From positions 331,501-395,500 of the forward strand of contig QVRM01002220.1 of assembly GCA_003439945.1 (NCBI GenBank): a DNA stretch of 64,000 nucleotides, read 5' to 3'. The first letter of the stretch is position 1; every line of letters begins with the position of its first letter. The DNA is from Dermanyssus gallinae. Lineage: Eukaryota; Arthropoda; Arachnida; Mesostigmata; Dermanyssidae. Under the pieces are notes generated by a model. It searched no databases. It was not told the origin of the DNA and saw only the letters and a program-made list of their open reading frames with translations. Positions 1-11,267 of this stretch are shown in pieces. The position numbers and the translations under genes were made by a program.

Positions 1-454
1 TATAAGGTCGTTGAAATAAAACACTTGCGCATGTGCCACGAAACAGACCAGCCACAGCGACAACACAGAGCGTACATATTGTCATGCAAATTAAAAGCAA
101 AGTGAAAAAAACGCGAAAAACTAGAGGCCGGCACCTGGTACTGCTAGTGAATGTTCAACACGTTCGCAGGACTTTTTACAAGAGGATACCCCAGCTTTTA
201 GTGAATCATTGGTGCTACAAAGTTTCATTTTGAGTCAAATCTTGTGGATTTCTGGTTACGGCAAGTCCTCGAGAAGGCGATAAATATTTACCGCACTACG
301 CGGAGTGAGATAATAACCGTCCACAGCAAAACAAAACCAGACAGCAGAAAAGATTCTGCTTTTATGCAACAGCCATCCAATATATTGGACCACAGTCTGT
401 GTATGTGTGTGTGTATTCAATTAGCGTTTTATTACTAAGTGCCGGTTCTACTAC
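1..454. other. Non-coding stretch, no gene recognised
   Basis: Moderately AT-rich sequence with a short GT run near 405-415. The short open frames show no domain, no signal peptide and no repeat structure I recognise. It lies just upstream of a transposase relic and may be part of that old element, but no terminal inverted repeat was found. Confidence 0.4.
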
Positions 455-1480
455 GTGCCACGTAATGGATGCCTGTTTACCGATCTGAATGCCGATAAAG
501 CAGAGATACAGTTAATCGATGGTGAAGTGAACGGTAACGCGAGTGCTGTGCGGAGTACGTGTGCAAAGCGTTTCCCGGATCGACACATACTCGATTTTGA
601 CATGCCTATGCGCTTGCATCGTCAGTTACGCAAAACTAAGTTGCTTTGCGGTCGTTGAAGGCTACACCGGGCAACCGCGGACTATGAACACACCAAGCAT
701 GACGAACTCGTCCTTCAACAGATAACAACGTGTCCTTCTGCTGGCTTTAGGCAAGCTGCCCCAAGTGTGCGACTGGCGGTCCTGTGCATAATAAGCGACA
801 ACGATTTGCATACGTACCGGTCTCAGTGAGTTCAGGCTTTGTGGCCTACTGTCACCCACGTTTTGTCCACTGGACTTGTGCTCTTTACGGAGGAAGCCTC
901 GTTTACTCGACAGGCGTAGTATTTGCACACAAAAAGATTGGTGGGCCAATGATAACACCTCATATGACCCACCTCATACTGCATTTGGTTAGGCTCTCAT
1001 CAGCGGAAAAGCGTAATAGCTGAACAATGCACCTCCGGGCTGCTAAATCGGGCTCTGTGATTACATCCCTTTACTGCGAAAAGCCCATATATGTCCAGCA
1101 TGAGCGCATCAAATGTAGCCCAAAAACTTGAAAAATAAATCCTGCCACATACTTGTCTCCAGCCAGTCAACACTCCAAAACAGTGGATTTGATTATGCTT
1201 AGAGTTTCTGCTTATGGCTCACACGGCCATACTAAGGAGATACACATGCAGGGGGCTTGCGCCGAGAGGTCTCGACCTGGTACGAATGCAAGCCAAGATC
1301 GCTTCTCCGAGAATGCTAGGGCTGCATGCTGAAGGCGCTACATTTGAGAACTGATAGATTGGTCGGTAAGGGACCATTCCCTGGCCCCAGCCTTGATTCG
1401 GACTTCTTTTGTTAGGGTCATCTATATTCCAGACATATATGAACGAGTGCAACAATATATTTGCAACCGCTTTAGAATAC
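455..1480 (+). pseudogene. Decayed DUF4817-type Tc1/mariner-class transposase
   Basis: This is a broken relative of the intact transposase at 52999-54078. The N-terminal helix-turn-helix part is readable in one frame at about 475-650, with RFPDRH and RLHRQLRKT matching RYPDRH and NIHRHVRET of the intact protein. It continues in the next frame with GQPRTMNTP near 670-700. The first catalytic block reads LVLFTEEASFTR at about 874-912, where the usual Asp is Glu (codon 890-892). The third block survives as a PSLDSDFF-like stretch near 1390-1420, and the C-terminal helix as PDIYERVQQYICNRF near 1428-1475. Frame changes and stops separate all these pieces. In such transposases the DDE/D triad cuts and joins DNA; this copy cannot be functional. 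No terminal repeats were identified. The homology is inferred by eye from the order and spacing of motifs. Confidence 0.65.
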
Positions 1481-2299
1481 ACGTAATGACTGATGTCGTT
1501 CCTTCTCTGAGCACGGATAATGGAGCGTTCAAACGTTGGGTGCGTTGAAAACGTGGGTGTTTCGTCATTCATCAAATCCAAAACGTAACACGAGTGATTT
1601 GCTTAAGAACGTGTTCGCGAACGTTGGTATGTCAGGGGGTCAGTCAAGACTGATGTATATATTAATGTATACTTATCCTCTGTATAACATGTTATATTCT
1701 ATACATGTACGTGTATACCGAAGGATTGGCTAAGCCAATGTGTCTAGCAGGCCTTTTCGTTCAGGCCTGGCGAAAACTGTACATGTATTTTGGGGTTGAG
1801 TACTCATCATTTATTATTTTATAAAATAATGTTGCGTATGCATTGATCGCTGAACGCAGAAGGCATTTAGAGCGCGCACTTATTTTTCATGGGGCAGATA
1901 TTGGCTACCTTAGTCAGTGTAGCGACAGCCTTGGCCTTCACTATTGCACCTGAACAAGTATGCATTTTATGAATGTCGAACAGCTTCTTGAAGGGTGTCT
2001 GGGTGCCTCTGCAGATTTTGGTAGAAACAGAGATCCGCGTTGCTTAGTTGATTACAAACAGCTGGCAGGATGACAGCGGACCGTATCCGTAGCCGGGTTC
2101 TCAAAAGAGAGGGATCCTGGACGATTTGTGAGCGCTCTGAATTTTAGCTGGAAAGTAACAATCATGCCTGTGATTCATAAATACTATTAGTCGCACCAAT
2201 CAGTTGTACAGGTCAAGCTACACTCACGGTTTTGATACTGTATATGCCCTAATGATCCGAATTATAAACTTTTCGGGCTGACCTTTAGCCAAGATTTAA
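1481..2299. other. Non-coding stretch, no gene recognised
   Basis: No domain-bearing reading frame is visible. A perfect 18-bp A/T palindrome lies at 1813-1830. The rest has no repeat or RNA structure I can support. Confidence 0.35.
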
Positions 2300-2442
2300 C
2301 GTCTGCGGAACTGCCTTTTGCATTGCTTCGTAGAGGTACCCCGACAGATAAAATTGTGCAATGGTGGGGCTCGAACCCGCGCACCCAAGCGTCTCCTCCG
2401 TTCGCGAGGCGCAAGCAAATGCACCACGCCACCGGGCTCGAC
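2300..2442 (-). repeat. tRNA-derived SINE fragment (family B)
   Basis: On the minus strand, near 2362-2437, a tRNA-like head is visible: a degenerate A box (TGGCGTGGTGC) followed about 45 nt later by a perfect B box (GGTTCGAGCCC). It does not fold into a complete cloverleaf with matching acceptor ends. The sequence continues into an unrelated 3' body, so a SINE is more likely than a functional tRNA gene. It differs from the other SINE family in this window. The exact ends are uncertain. Confidence 0.5.
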
Positions 2443-3283
2443 AATAATCCGACTTGTCAGCCTGAAAAGCTTCTTGAGATTCTCAGTTAAATAATCATGC
2501 GTCTGCCCGTCTGGCCCTTGCGAAGAGATATCTGCACTGCCTCTCTCGAATAACATACCGCGAGCAGCTGACTGTATAATTGTATAATTGTCTGTGTTAT
2601 ATGCATACTCAATATGAGTGAAATATATATGCTGATGATAAGTTAAATTATCTAGGAAATCAGGAGAATCCGATATGTACACGCTGATATTCCTTACTGT
2701 ATTCCTCGCAGCAAGTTGCACTCTTCGATTGTGGTAAGGGAATGTAGAGTTCCCAGTCCCAGTTAGGAAACGTAACATTTTTGAGGCAATAGCCAAAATA
2801 GGGAGGCAAAATGGGACATTTTTGAGGAACGGGTGAAGTTTGCAGCGACGTCTTGAAGAATATTGTATGTCTCTGCGTTCTACACAGGTGCATATATTTT
2901 AAGGTTTTCAGCATAGATCTTGAAGCATACTTTCGTCACAAAAATAGGATTTACTGAGCCCCTATATAGCACGACCAGGCCCCGTCTAAGCAGCGGTATT
3001 AATCTCGCCCGTCTGAACTGTACTTCTCGAAGCATATTCTCTGAGCTGCTGAACGGCGATCATAAAGACCACTGTGTTGGACCACTAGTGGTTTCAGTGC
3101 TGGTGAATGACTTTTCGGGTCAAGATCGCTAGCGTTTGCCTTACATTTCTCCTACCTAGGGGTCATCTTCTCGTCTCGAGGTATAAACTGCCTAAGGCAC
3201 ATTAATAAAATAATTCGGGAAGAACCGCTCTAATCTTTTCAAAGTATCAAACTATCAATAGACGTTGCCATAAGTATTTTAAT
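2443..3283. other. Unassigned sequence between SINE and LINE relic
   Basis: There are short overlapping open frames on both strands without recognisable motifs. The plus-strand part from about 2940 may belong to the same LINE relic that becomes recognisable at 3290, but no RT motif can be pointed to here. Confidence 0.3.
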
Positions 3284-3605
3284 TTGAAAATTGCGCCTAC
3301 CGTTAATTACGGTATCCAGGTCATATGGCCTAATCTATCAAAGGTAAACTCTAGGGCGCTTGACCAAATCACAGCCATCTTCCTGGAGAAGGCGCAAAGA
3401 GTCCACCGTACTAGCCTCAGAAGTCGTCTAATTAGTGGCGTCGTTTCCGCAATTTGTTCAGTTCCTACATAACGTTGCAAAAACTGCACGTTCTACCGAA
3501 AACGGTGGCTTTCAAAAAGCACATATCTGAATGGGAGAATAAGATGGCAAACCTTGACTCGCTGTTTTACAAAATCCAGACAAGGACATGTAAAATAGTT
3601 TGAGA
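3284..3605 (+). pseudogene. LINE reverse-transcriptase 3' region, relic
   Basis: The plus strand reads as the region downstream of the RT core of a LINE ORF2. A block containing NYGIQVIWPNL and AIFLEKAQRVHR (about 3305-3410) corresponds to the common 'YG..VW...IxxxQRKFLRxAxGxxR' type of segment. After a frame change, LPKTVAFKKHISEWENK (about 3493-3545) follows. Stops and frameshifts break the frame, so the copy is dead. A similar but distinct segment occurs at 59050-59375. The clade is not resolvable by eye; CR1/Jockey-like elements have this layout. Confidence 0.55.
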
Positions 3606-3863
3606 ATGCGCTGCAGTCATAAGAATAGATACCTAATCGCACGGATTGCTGTACAGAGCTTCCACATGAGGATCTGACTCGAACGAAGTTCAATAAAATA
3701 TTTTCGTTGTGCTTAGGCAAACTGTGCGGGCGACAGTGTGAATGCGATAGAACAGTTCCGTTGGCTCGATTTTTGGAACCGTGATGACTACACAAATATG
3801 CGAATGTGTGTTTTTCCTCTACACGCAATAAGTAAACAAACCATTGGTTGATAAAGCTAAGTG

Positions 3864-3890
3864 TATATATATATATATATATATATATAT
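3864..3890. repeat. (TA)n microsatellite
   Basis: A clean alternating TA run of about 27 bp. It directly abuts the 3' end of the minus-strand LINE relic at 3895-4290. Confidence 0.95.
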
Positions 3891-3894
3891 GCAT

Positions 3895-4290
3895 GCAAGC
3901 TTAAGAAGTAATTTTCTTTTTTTTGTGTAAAAAATGTGTTGGTCGTCATGTTTTGGTTTATGTATAGGGCAATGTCATTTAGGTACTCTAACACGTACTG
4001 AGTGGTGGAACGCCCGGGGCGTATAGGCAATCTGCTGGTTCGTGATGAGTTTTTGCGAATGACCGTTGTAATAAATGTTACTCGCAATCATACGCTCCAC
4101 TACTTTGTTTAGTACTGCAGTTAGCGAATTTGTGAACTGGGCTATAATGGCTTGTCTGTGCGAATCCGATACATCGCCGTTACTCAGGGATCGTTGATGA
4201 ATCAGGCTGAGCGGCTCTGCTAACCTAATAGCAGCTTTTTTGAAGAAAAGTGCATACATCACTGAACTGAAATTCAGCATGTTGGCAAGT
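3895..4290 (-). pseudogene. LINE reverse-transcriptase relic (minus strand)
   Basis: Read on the minus strand, this is the N-terminal half of a LINE RT domain. AEPLSLIHQRSLSNGDVSD (about 4230-4175) fits the 'PL..LFN.SL..G.VPD.W' block. VLNKVVERMIASNIY (about 4120-4075) fits the 'SKVLERIV...L' block. In another frame, RPGRSTTQYVLEYLND (about 4020-3970) fits the 'GFRPGRSTTTQLLEFLNDI' block that precedes the catalytic Asp segment. The three blocks are in the right order but in different frames with several lesions, so the copy is non-functional. It ends against a (TA)n run. Confidence 0.7.
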
Positions 4291-4929
4291 GTCTGTTGGG
4301 GTGTCGGTTGAATGATCCGGAGAGGCTCTATTTATAGGTCGTGGCAAGTAATCTCGTTGAACCTCTCACTTCTTCTGACCATTTAGAAGAAGGTTGCAGG
4401 ACAGCTAGTCCATCTTTTGTTTTTAGCCGACGCCTTGCGTAGGTCACTCCGTACTAAGTTAGCTTCTACAAGGGTTTGTTGACTAGGACTCGCTAACGAA
4501 ATCCTGTTTAACTTTAACTTTTTAATTATACATGTATACCTGTATAAACCCTGAAAATCCGAGATAAATACCAGAAAGCAAACGAAACTCACGCCAAAGG
4601 GAGAGGTGGAACCTTGACCATACCTTCGCAGTTGTTGTATTATCAGGTAGTACGTCAAACCTATGCTAAGGTCCAACGTGCTCTTAGGAACAACACTTAC
4701 CTATCGACGGCTCGGCAGACGTAAAAGATCTTCAATAATAATAGCTACACGCAAAATCTACCTGATTACGCGATGTGCTTACTCCGGATGCCACTGGCAA
4801 ATTCTTCCAACAATTAAAGAGGCAAGTATTTTTAAACGCGACAGCGTAAGCGGTCTCACGGGCGAATGCTGGTATATTCCGAGACCTAGATGAGTCTCCA
4901 GAGCCGAAGGACATTTCCAAAGGAGGGGA
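4291..4929. other. Unassigned sequence between two LINE relics
   Basis: There are open frames of up to 97 codons on the minus strand and 76 on the plus strand, without recognisable domains. It may include upstream ORF2 sequence of the minus-strand relic or of the plus-strand relic that follows. Nothing here can be assigned safely. Confidence 0.3.
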
Positions 4930-5280
4930 ATTTATTGAAGCCCACAGAATTTGGAGAAGCAGATTCTCATCAAGGAAATGAAAGGTCCTCCTAGAATAGG
5001 CAACCCAGGCAGATCACAAAACTTTTTCTGGGTACAAGATCGTGCGTAACCAAATGCGCCGCGCGCAGTCGCCCCTACATGTAGAGTAGCTTGACCTACT
5101 ATAACTGCGCTCTTGCCACAAAGACCGTGGCCGCAGCCAGTCGTCTTTGAGGACACTCCAGAATTTTCCTTCGAGCCAATCTCAATCCAAGAGGTTAGTA
5201 TCGTAACCGCACGCATGCGGCCAAGAAAAGCACCGCGCCCAGATGCGATCCTCCGCAAACACTACGAATATTTTTAACAG
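4930..5280 (+). pseudogene. LINE RT N-terminal relic
   Basis: A frame near 5140-5265 reads FEDTPEFSFEPISIQEVSIV followed by RMRPRKAPRPDAILRKH. This matches the segment that opens LINE reverse transcriptases, where 'PI...EV..A...M...KAPGPDGI' precedes RT block 1. The stretch before it (4935-5100) looks like the endonuclease-RT linker and contains internal stops. It is a dead fragment with no catalytic block visible. Confidence 0.6.
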
Positions 5281-5834
5281 AATGAAAAAAAGAAAATATG
5301 TTGGATAAAATGCTCATTAACAGAGATTATCCTAAGCCCTGCAGACGGCACATTTGATCTATTTACGAGAACTCGCTAAAGCATACACGAATATATATAT
5401 ATATATATATATATAACTTGCCATTAGGGCTACTTGACTTGCAGAGTTTGACATTGCTTGACGGTTATTTTCACTTTAGAGATAATTTCGATGTCGTGTT
5501 TTTAGGAACACCTCTACCAGGACTGGGCATTTCAGGGAATTTCCCAATTATAGGTTCCAAGGGAGTCGCTCTCGCTTAGTATTAAAAGCCGCCACCGCTA
5601 ATATATGTGTAGATACACAAACGCAAACAATTAATTTTTTTATATCTTAAGCTATATATACATATATGTATACAGGCCAAAATTACTGCATATATATTTC
5701 GTAAACTTGTCGTTGTGTAGGTGGTCCATGTGTATTAAATGTGTCGTTATACTAGGTTTTGGCACCCTGTACCGCCAAAAATTACACACATGTCCTCATG
5801 ATCTCTGTTTGTCATATAGGCACATCTAACACGT

Positions 5835-5872
<38 letters not shown>

Positions 5873-6035
5873 CCCTTTTAAGCCTATTTAAGCACGTAGT
5901 TGTTCTTATGCAAGCCTCATTCTGTGGCAGGCTTGGCGACAGGTGGTACGTGGATGATGGTCAAAACTCTCGTTAGCAACAACGACAATTTATGTTGCCT
6001 AGAAGCGCTCTGAAACGACACGGTAGCCACGAAGA
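5281..6035. other. Non-coding, AT-rich with two (TA)n tracts
   Basis: It contains (TA)n runs at 5391-5415 and 5837-5870 separated by AT-rich unique sequence. No gene-like signal is seen. Confidence 0.5.
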
Positions 6036-6125
6036 CGTTAGTCGCAGCGGTGGCAGCAACAACAACAACAACAGCAACGACAACAACAACGATGATGATG
6101 ATGATAATGGTGGTGGTGGTTGAGG
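6036..6125. repeat. Compound CAA / GAT / GGT trinucleotide repeat
   Basis: GCAGCAACAACAAC-type repeats run into GATGATGAT and then GGTGGTGGT. The block sits in a GC-richer segment (about 5930-6700). It looks like low-complexity UTR or intergenic DNA rather than a coding polyglutamine tract, because all frames around it are short. Confidence 0.8.
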
Positions 6126-7518
6126 CAAGCCGTGGCCGGCAGATGAGATCAGCACGTTTGATTCGATGGCGGAGGCATATGTCCTGGCCATCGATTGGCC
6201 ACGACGGGCACAACGCTAGCAAAAGGCCCAATGGGAAGATGGCCTGATGGGAGGCAGACGGCTGGCTTCCTCTTCTTAGGAACCCGTTTGCTTGCGTTTC
6301 TGGTGCCAGCTGTAGAGGATGGCAGCAGGCATGACATGGATCTTCAGCGGCTAGCCCCCGGGCCTCCAGGGGTGGTCCGCTGGCTGTTGGTACGTACGAT
6401 GATGGCTCGTTGCTCGGCTCGTTCACCCCGCTACCCGAAGGAGCCCTTGGAGCCACAATGTCTTTCGTCTCTCATCATCTAGACGTCTTTGCGTCCACCC
6501 CGCTCTCCCCGCTTCTTCTCTCCAGCCCGGCCCCAACATTTTCCCTCTTCCTATTTAGAGCTGACTTGCTTGGCCGATGTCACCATCGGCTATGTTGCCT
6601 ACACATCTACTTTTACTTGACGGAATAGGCCATACAATGCAGCAGCGCGGCCATTCGTCGTGCGGTTCCTTCTTCTTCTCGTCGATAGAACAGGCATGCC
6701 TTAGCACAATATGTTTTCCTTATAGGCAGACATACTCGTACACACGCCTATATATATATATATATATATATATGGCTACGCGCCGAATTTCCAAATGCTA
6801 CAACGGCTCCTATGCGTATATATATATATATACGTGTATAAAAGCATATGTATACATACGCATGCATATATATAATCTGAAATATGGTTTAGCAAATCTG
6901 CGCTGTGAGCTCTAAGTTATCCTCTTCTATCGCTCGGTACGTTCTTCAGCATATATGATATATGCGCAGTTAAGCGCTCAGACACGAGGACAAGCCGTGC
7001 TGCCGTTCGGAGCCTATCGCCTGCTTAACGTATCGCGTATACGATTACGTATACTGCGGTAACAAGACGAGCATAAATGTTATACGCGTCTCTAGGCGTG
7101 CATATTTGGCGATTCGCGTAAATAAACACCGCACGGGCACGCACAGGCTCGGGGGAGAACATGTCCGCCAACAAATCCAAGGCGATCGAAACAAAGGCGT
7201 CGAACAAGAGGACAACGCTAGCGTCTTCGTCGTCCGACCTACCGACAAACCAAAGAAAACCGCTGACGCAGACGACGCAGCACCAAAGCAAAAACGAGGC
7301 TGAGGAAGGAAAGAGGCTTCATGGTGCACTACTGTCACTGATGATATCACCACGTTATATGCACTTTCCTATATTTCGTATACGTTTCTTTATTTGTATG
7401 GCTTAGTCACTTGTTTGTTTTTGGTGTTACAAATTGTTACCGCTTAGTGTACCTGCGATAGTCAAAATAATGTTTTAATAAAATGTGTTTGCGTAAAAAA
7501 TATCGGGAATAACTTTGT
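6126..7518. other. No supportable gene; GC-rich then AT-rich
   Basis: The segment 6126-6700 is GC-richer with overlapping short frames on both strands that show no domains. (TA)n runs lie at 6749-6773 and 6817-6831. At 7161 an ATG in a good context (aacATGTCC) opens an 81-codon Ser/Thr/Lys/Gln-rich frame to 7406. It could be a low-complexity coding exon but has no recognisable domain or splice donor. Confidence 0.35.
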
Positions 7519-7722
7519 GAGAACCGAGCAAGATGGCTTAGTGGCAAAGCCCTTGCCTTGCATTCGGAAGGACTGGGTTCGAGACCCAGACCGGCCACCC
7601 TTAAATTGGCTTGCATGGTTTTCAATTTAGACAACGTAGATGTCGGAGTGGATTAAAGTGAGCCATGACATGGAAAAACCGTACACGGGCAATTGCCTTA
7701 CGGAAAATCGTAAAAAAAAGAA
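7519..7722 (+). repeat. tRNA-derived SINE, family A, copy 1
   Basis: The tRNA-like head contains a perfect pol III A box (TGGCTTAGTGG, about 7534) and a perfect B box (GTTCGAGAC, about 7577). A family-specific body of about 130 nt and an A-rich tail follow. The copies at 26908-27104 and 29163-29366 share head, body and tail. Such elements are transcribed by RNA polymerase III and mobilised by a partner LINE; the partner cannot be named from this window. Confidence 0.85.
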
Positions 7723-8899
7723 TGTGCTTATGCACATGCGTCACCGGCAGCTCATTGTATGCAGAGAAAAGCTCACAAAATTCCTAAAATCCTCTTTCTT
7801 CGTAACCCTTAACACCATAGGAGAGACATCGTTATAGACCTAGCGCGCCAGTTACCGGGACTCATACCTGTTCATTTCTGATCTGACGGGTGCGTCAAGA
7901 TCCTGCAAAGCGCCTAGCAATTTTGCCCTTCCCTCGGCTCTTCGTCTAGAGTTCCTCTTTGTCTTTCTTCCGATGCTATCATGTTTACCATCTTCCCTAG
8001 CACGAGACCCTTAGTGCTGCGGAGGTGTAGTCACTTGCTTGTGTTAACGCTGCGCGACGTATGCTCAACTGTGTGCTCTACGTCACCAGCCTCCCCGAAG
8101 TCACGCAGAACACACGTATCCAAGCTTGTCTAAATTACCGTAGCTCTATATGACTGGAAGTGCCCATCCGGTTAGAACGGGCGTAGCACCAACTAATATG
8201 AGACGCTGCTCTACATGTTGACAGCTCTATGCTAGGATGACTATGATTGGTGCTGCATCTAGGCATATGCAAGCAAAATGCCGTTTAAAGGGGCGCACTC
8301 ACAACCGTTTATCCTCGTCGTGCTGCGTTAACTATAAAGAGGTTTGCAGATAAATTATGTTCGTTCTTGAAAGCCGTATACCTTGCCCTTCCTGCTACTC
8401 AGACTTGGCAGAGCTTCGAGAAGCCTGAAAGCCTGGCCATAGATTGTCACCGCAATTTTCTGGAAGTTGTGCTGACGACACAGCTGCCGACAGAATAGCG
8501 GGCTGTTGGCTACTGTATCTGCGTTTCAGTAAATTCTGTTTTCACGCTTTTCTTTCAGATAAATGGGTAATCACTAACTCCAGCATACGTGGCTACCGGC
8601 GCATTAATTTGCCTTGTTTTGTTAGAGATAGTCAATAACATTATTGCAGTACTCTGCGATAACAAAAGATACAACGGTCCAACGGGCGTATGCCGCTGGG
8701 TGGTCTTGTGAGAACAAAGCTTTCGAGTTTTTCTTACATACAGTACTTAATTTAGGAAACTTCCTACGGGGATACATGCATGCTGTTAAGAAGACAATGT
8801 TTCGTTTTGCCATTTTAAATAATAATATGTAATAAATGGTTCCAGTAAAAGTTTGCCAATATTGGGCGTTTTTACTCATGGTGATGCAGCCCCAACGTT
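7723..8899. other. No supportable gene
   Basis: Mixed-composition sequence. Short frames (for example 8444-8638 and 8622-8903 on opposite strands) have no domain features. Decayed LINE 5' sequence may begin near the right end. Confidence 0.35.
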
Positions 8900-11090
8900 T
8901 CACTTGACGTTTTAGGGAATTTCTTAAACGACCTATCTACCTCTTTTACGCAAAGTGACATACCTGTTTTATTCGTAACCGGAGATTTTAACGCTGCCGC
9001 CAACACATGGAGCTCCGCTAAGACCAGCCGGATGGGACACGAACAATTTCTCAGCGACCACTATTTTATCCAGTGCGACGTGACTACCCTTCAGCCAGCA
9101 AAATCATTCTCCCCGCTGCGTCTGCCACCAGACGCCAGGGAGCTGACGAGCTTCGAGAGTCGCAAGGAAAGCTCATCGGATTAGACGATCCGCCCAAGCT
9201 TCTGTAGAAAGACATGAAGGAAAGGCAGAGGACCCTTGAGTCACTCTATCCACCAAAGTCGACACCCTATCACACCTAAACATTGGTGAACGGCCGAGAT
9301 TACCTGCCTCAGAAGGGACTGCATCCAGGCGCGACGTCTCCTCATTAGGACCCGGTGATCGGCGCTCGCGGGGGAAACAGCTCTGGACCACAACGCCGAG
9401 TACAAAAAGCCCTCCTTCGGACGGAAATCTCTAGGCAGCAAGAAGCGCTCCTAGAGAGCCTTTCTCGAAGAGCTGGAAGGCGATCCCTGGTATCGCCCAT
9501 ACAAGCTGGTACGGTGTATCCCCACCGTAAAGAGGAGGGCGGACCTAACGCCCGAGGCCACCAAAGAAGCGATTTTAGCGCATTTTCTACAGCGTTATTT
9601 TCTTGATCGCGCTCTCTACCAAAGGGTCCCACGGGCTGAAGACGAGCAACCTCCGGTAGTAGCACCGCAGAAGGTACTCGAGACATTGGAACACCTCAAG
9701 CCCGGGAAGACACCGAACTCGAACGGTATTACTGTCTCCTGACTTAAGGTTTCGAGTCCATCGTGGAGGCACGCCTTCGAGACTGTGCAGAGGGAAACGG
9801 CATTCAATCCGACTCCCAATATGGATTTTAGAAAGAGCGCTCGACAATTAGCGCTAATCAGCGAGTTCAATCGAAGACCGAGCTTCTCTGCGGATCTCCG
9901 CCAAGAAAACACGATCTTCTCGTGGCAGTTTTACTCGACGTCAAAAACGCGCTTAACGTTCTCTCGTGAAAAGTCATACTCGAAGCCCTTCGCCGGAAAA
10001 AAACCCGTTTTCTCTTCTTAGAGTCATATCTGATTACCTACATGTCCGGACTATTCAGTTCTAAGGAATGACCTTTAATATGACTACAGGGATGTCACTA
10101 GGCTCTATACATGGTCCCCTGCTATAAAACATAGCTAACGATGACGTCTTGCGGCTGGGAGACTTTTCCCGCAGAGCCGACCTCCTTGCCTACGCCGACG
10201 GCCTCGTCCTCAGCGTCCAGGCTTGGATACCAAAGTTGCTGGAGAGGCGTGCGATTGAGGCAATTGCGTATGTCGCGTACTGGATGCGAAAAACAGGGAT
10301 TGCTTTAGCTCCCGCCAGGAACGAGGCAATTCTTCTGGTGGGGGAAGTGGCCGGAGGAAGTGGCCCGCTCTTAACCTACGCTTTAGTAACAAAAACATTA
10401 ATATCGTGAACACGGCAAGATACCTCGGAATATTTCTTGATCGGGCTCTCCGAGGTACTTAGACTTGCGCCGGGCAACGGAGAACGGGCTCCGGCACACC
10501 AAGCGACAAATCATTATGTCCGTGGCCGAGTCAGTAGCCCTATAAGGGCCACAGCGGCGGTGCTTTTACTCGCCGAAGTGGTTTCCTGGGATCTGAAGGC
10601 GGAAGAACGCCGCCACCTGTGGAAAGACCCTGCACTTAAGAAGGAAGAAGTGCGGCAACAGAGCATCGCCCTACGGTACGGCCTGGAGGAGGGTGCTCTA
10701 AGCGCCAGTCTCCGGAAGCTTATACCAAACATCAAATACTCGTTAAATCGGCTTGGCGAAAAACTACTTCCAGTTTTATCTGTTCAGAATCGGAAAGGCT
10801 CCCAGCTTCACGTGCGTCCACTGCGGCGATGCATTCGTGTAAACCCCAGAACACACAGTTCTGAGGTGTCTAGCATGGGCGGAGCAGCGTGCCTGCGCTA
10901 CGTTACTACATTTTTAACAGGACCAACATTGAATGCGCTGGGTCTTTCCCCAGTCGCTAGAAGTGACAAAGCTTTTTAGGAATATACTCATGATAAAATC
11001 TAGAGCAAATAACAACCGCACGACACACACCCTTAAACCCTCGGGGAAGAACCTAGCCATAATTAGACGTACACCTCCCCCGATTGTTTG
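8900..11090 (+). pseudogene. Decayed LINE ORF2 (AP-endonuclease + RT)
   Basis: Pieces of a LINE ORF2 occur in the expected order on the plus strand. An endonuclease block FVTGDFNAAANTWSS lies near 8970-9015. A linker runs over 9100-9550. An RT entry block with LETLEHLKPGKTPNSNGI (about 9682-9738) fits 'I..L...KAPGPDGI'. A degenerate 'ALLDVKNAL' stretch lies near 9930-9955, and 'LLAYADGLVLSVQA' near 10185-10220 is the YADD active-site block with the second Asp changed to Gly. TARYLGIFLDRALR (about 10410-10450) fits 'KYLGV.LD'. A C-terminal region with an Ala/Trp-rich 'HC' module follows to about 10970. Many stops and frameshifts are present. A Jockey- or R1-like clade is plausible, from endonuclease type and C-terminal layout, but needs a tree. 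The element is old and inactive. Confidence 0.75.
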
Positions 11091-11248
11091 ACGTACTTGC
11101 ACATGCAATTCCCGGTCGGTTGGCAGGATGAGGAGATCACTGGCGTTTAGTGGGTTGGAGCCCCACACTACTGGCCCACACTTGCCAGAGGTTATTTATG
11201 ACACCGATGTTTATAATCTTCGTTGGGGTACTTAGACCGCCGTGACAG

Positions 11249-11267
11249 ATATATATATATATATATA
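11249..11267. repeat. (TA)n at 3' end of RLE-LINE copy 2
   Basis: The (TA)n run directly follows the 3' terminus of the minus-strand retrotransposon at 11268-12283. This mirrors the (TA)n run at 59022-59040 behind the other copy. Confidence 0.9.

Noticed and set aside
7161..7406. 81-codon frame with a good start context
   Set aside because: Low-complexity Ser/Thr/Lys/Gln composition, no donor site and no domain; kept only as a remark in the regional entry.
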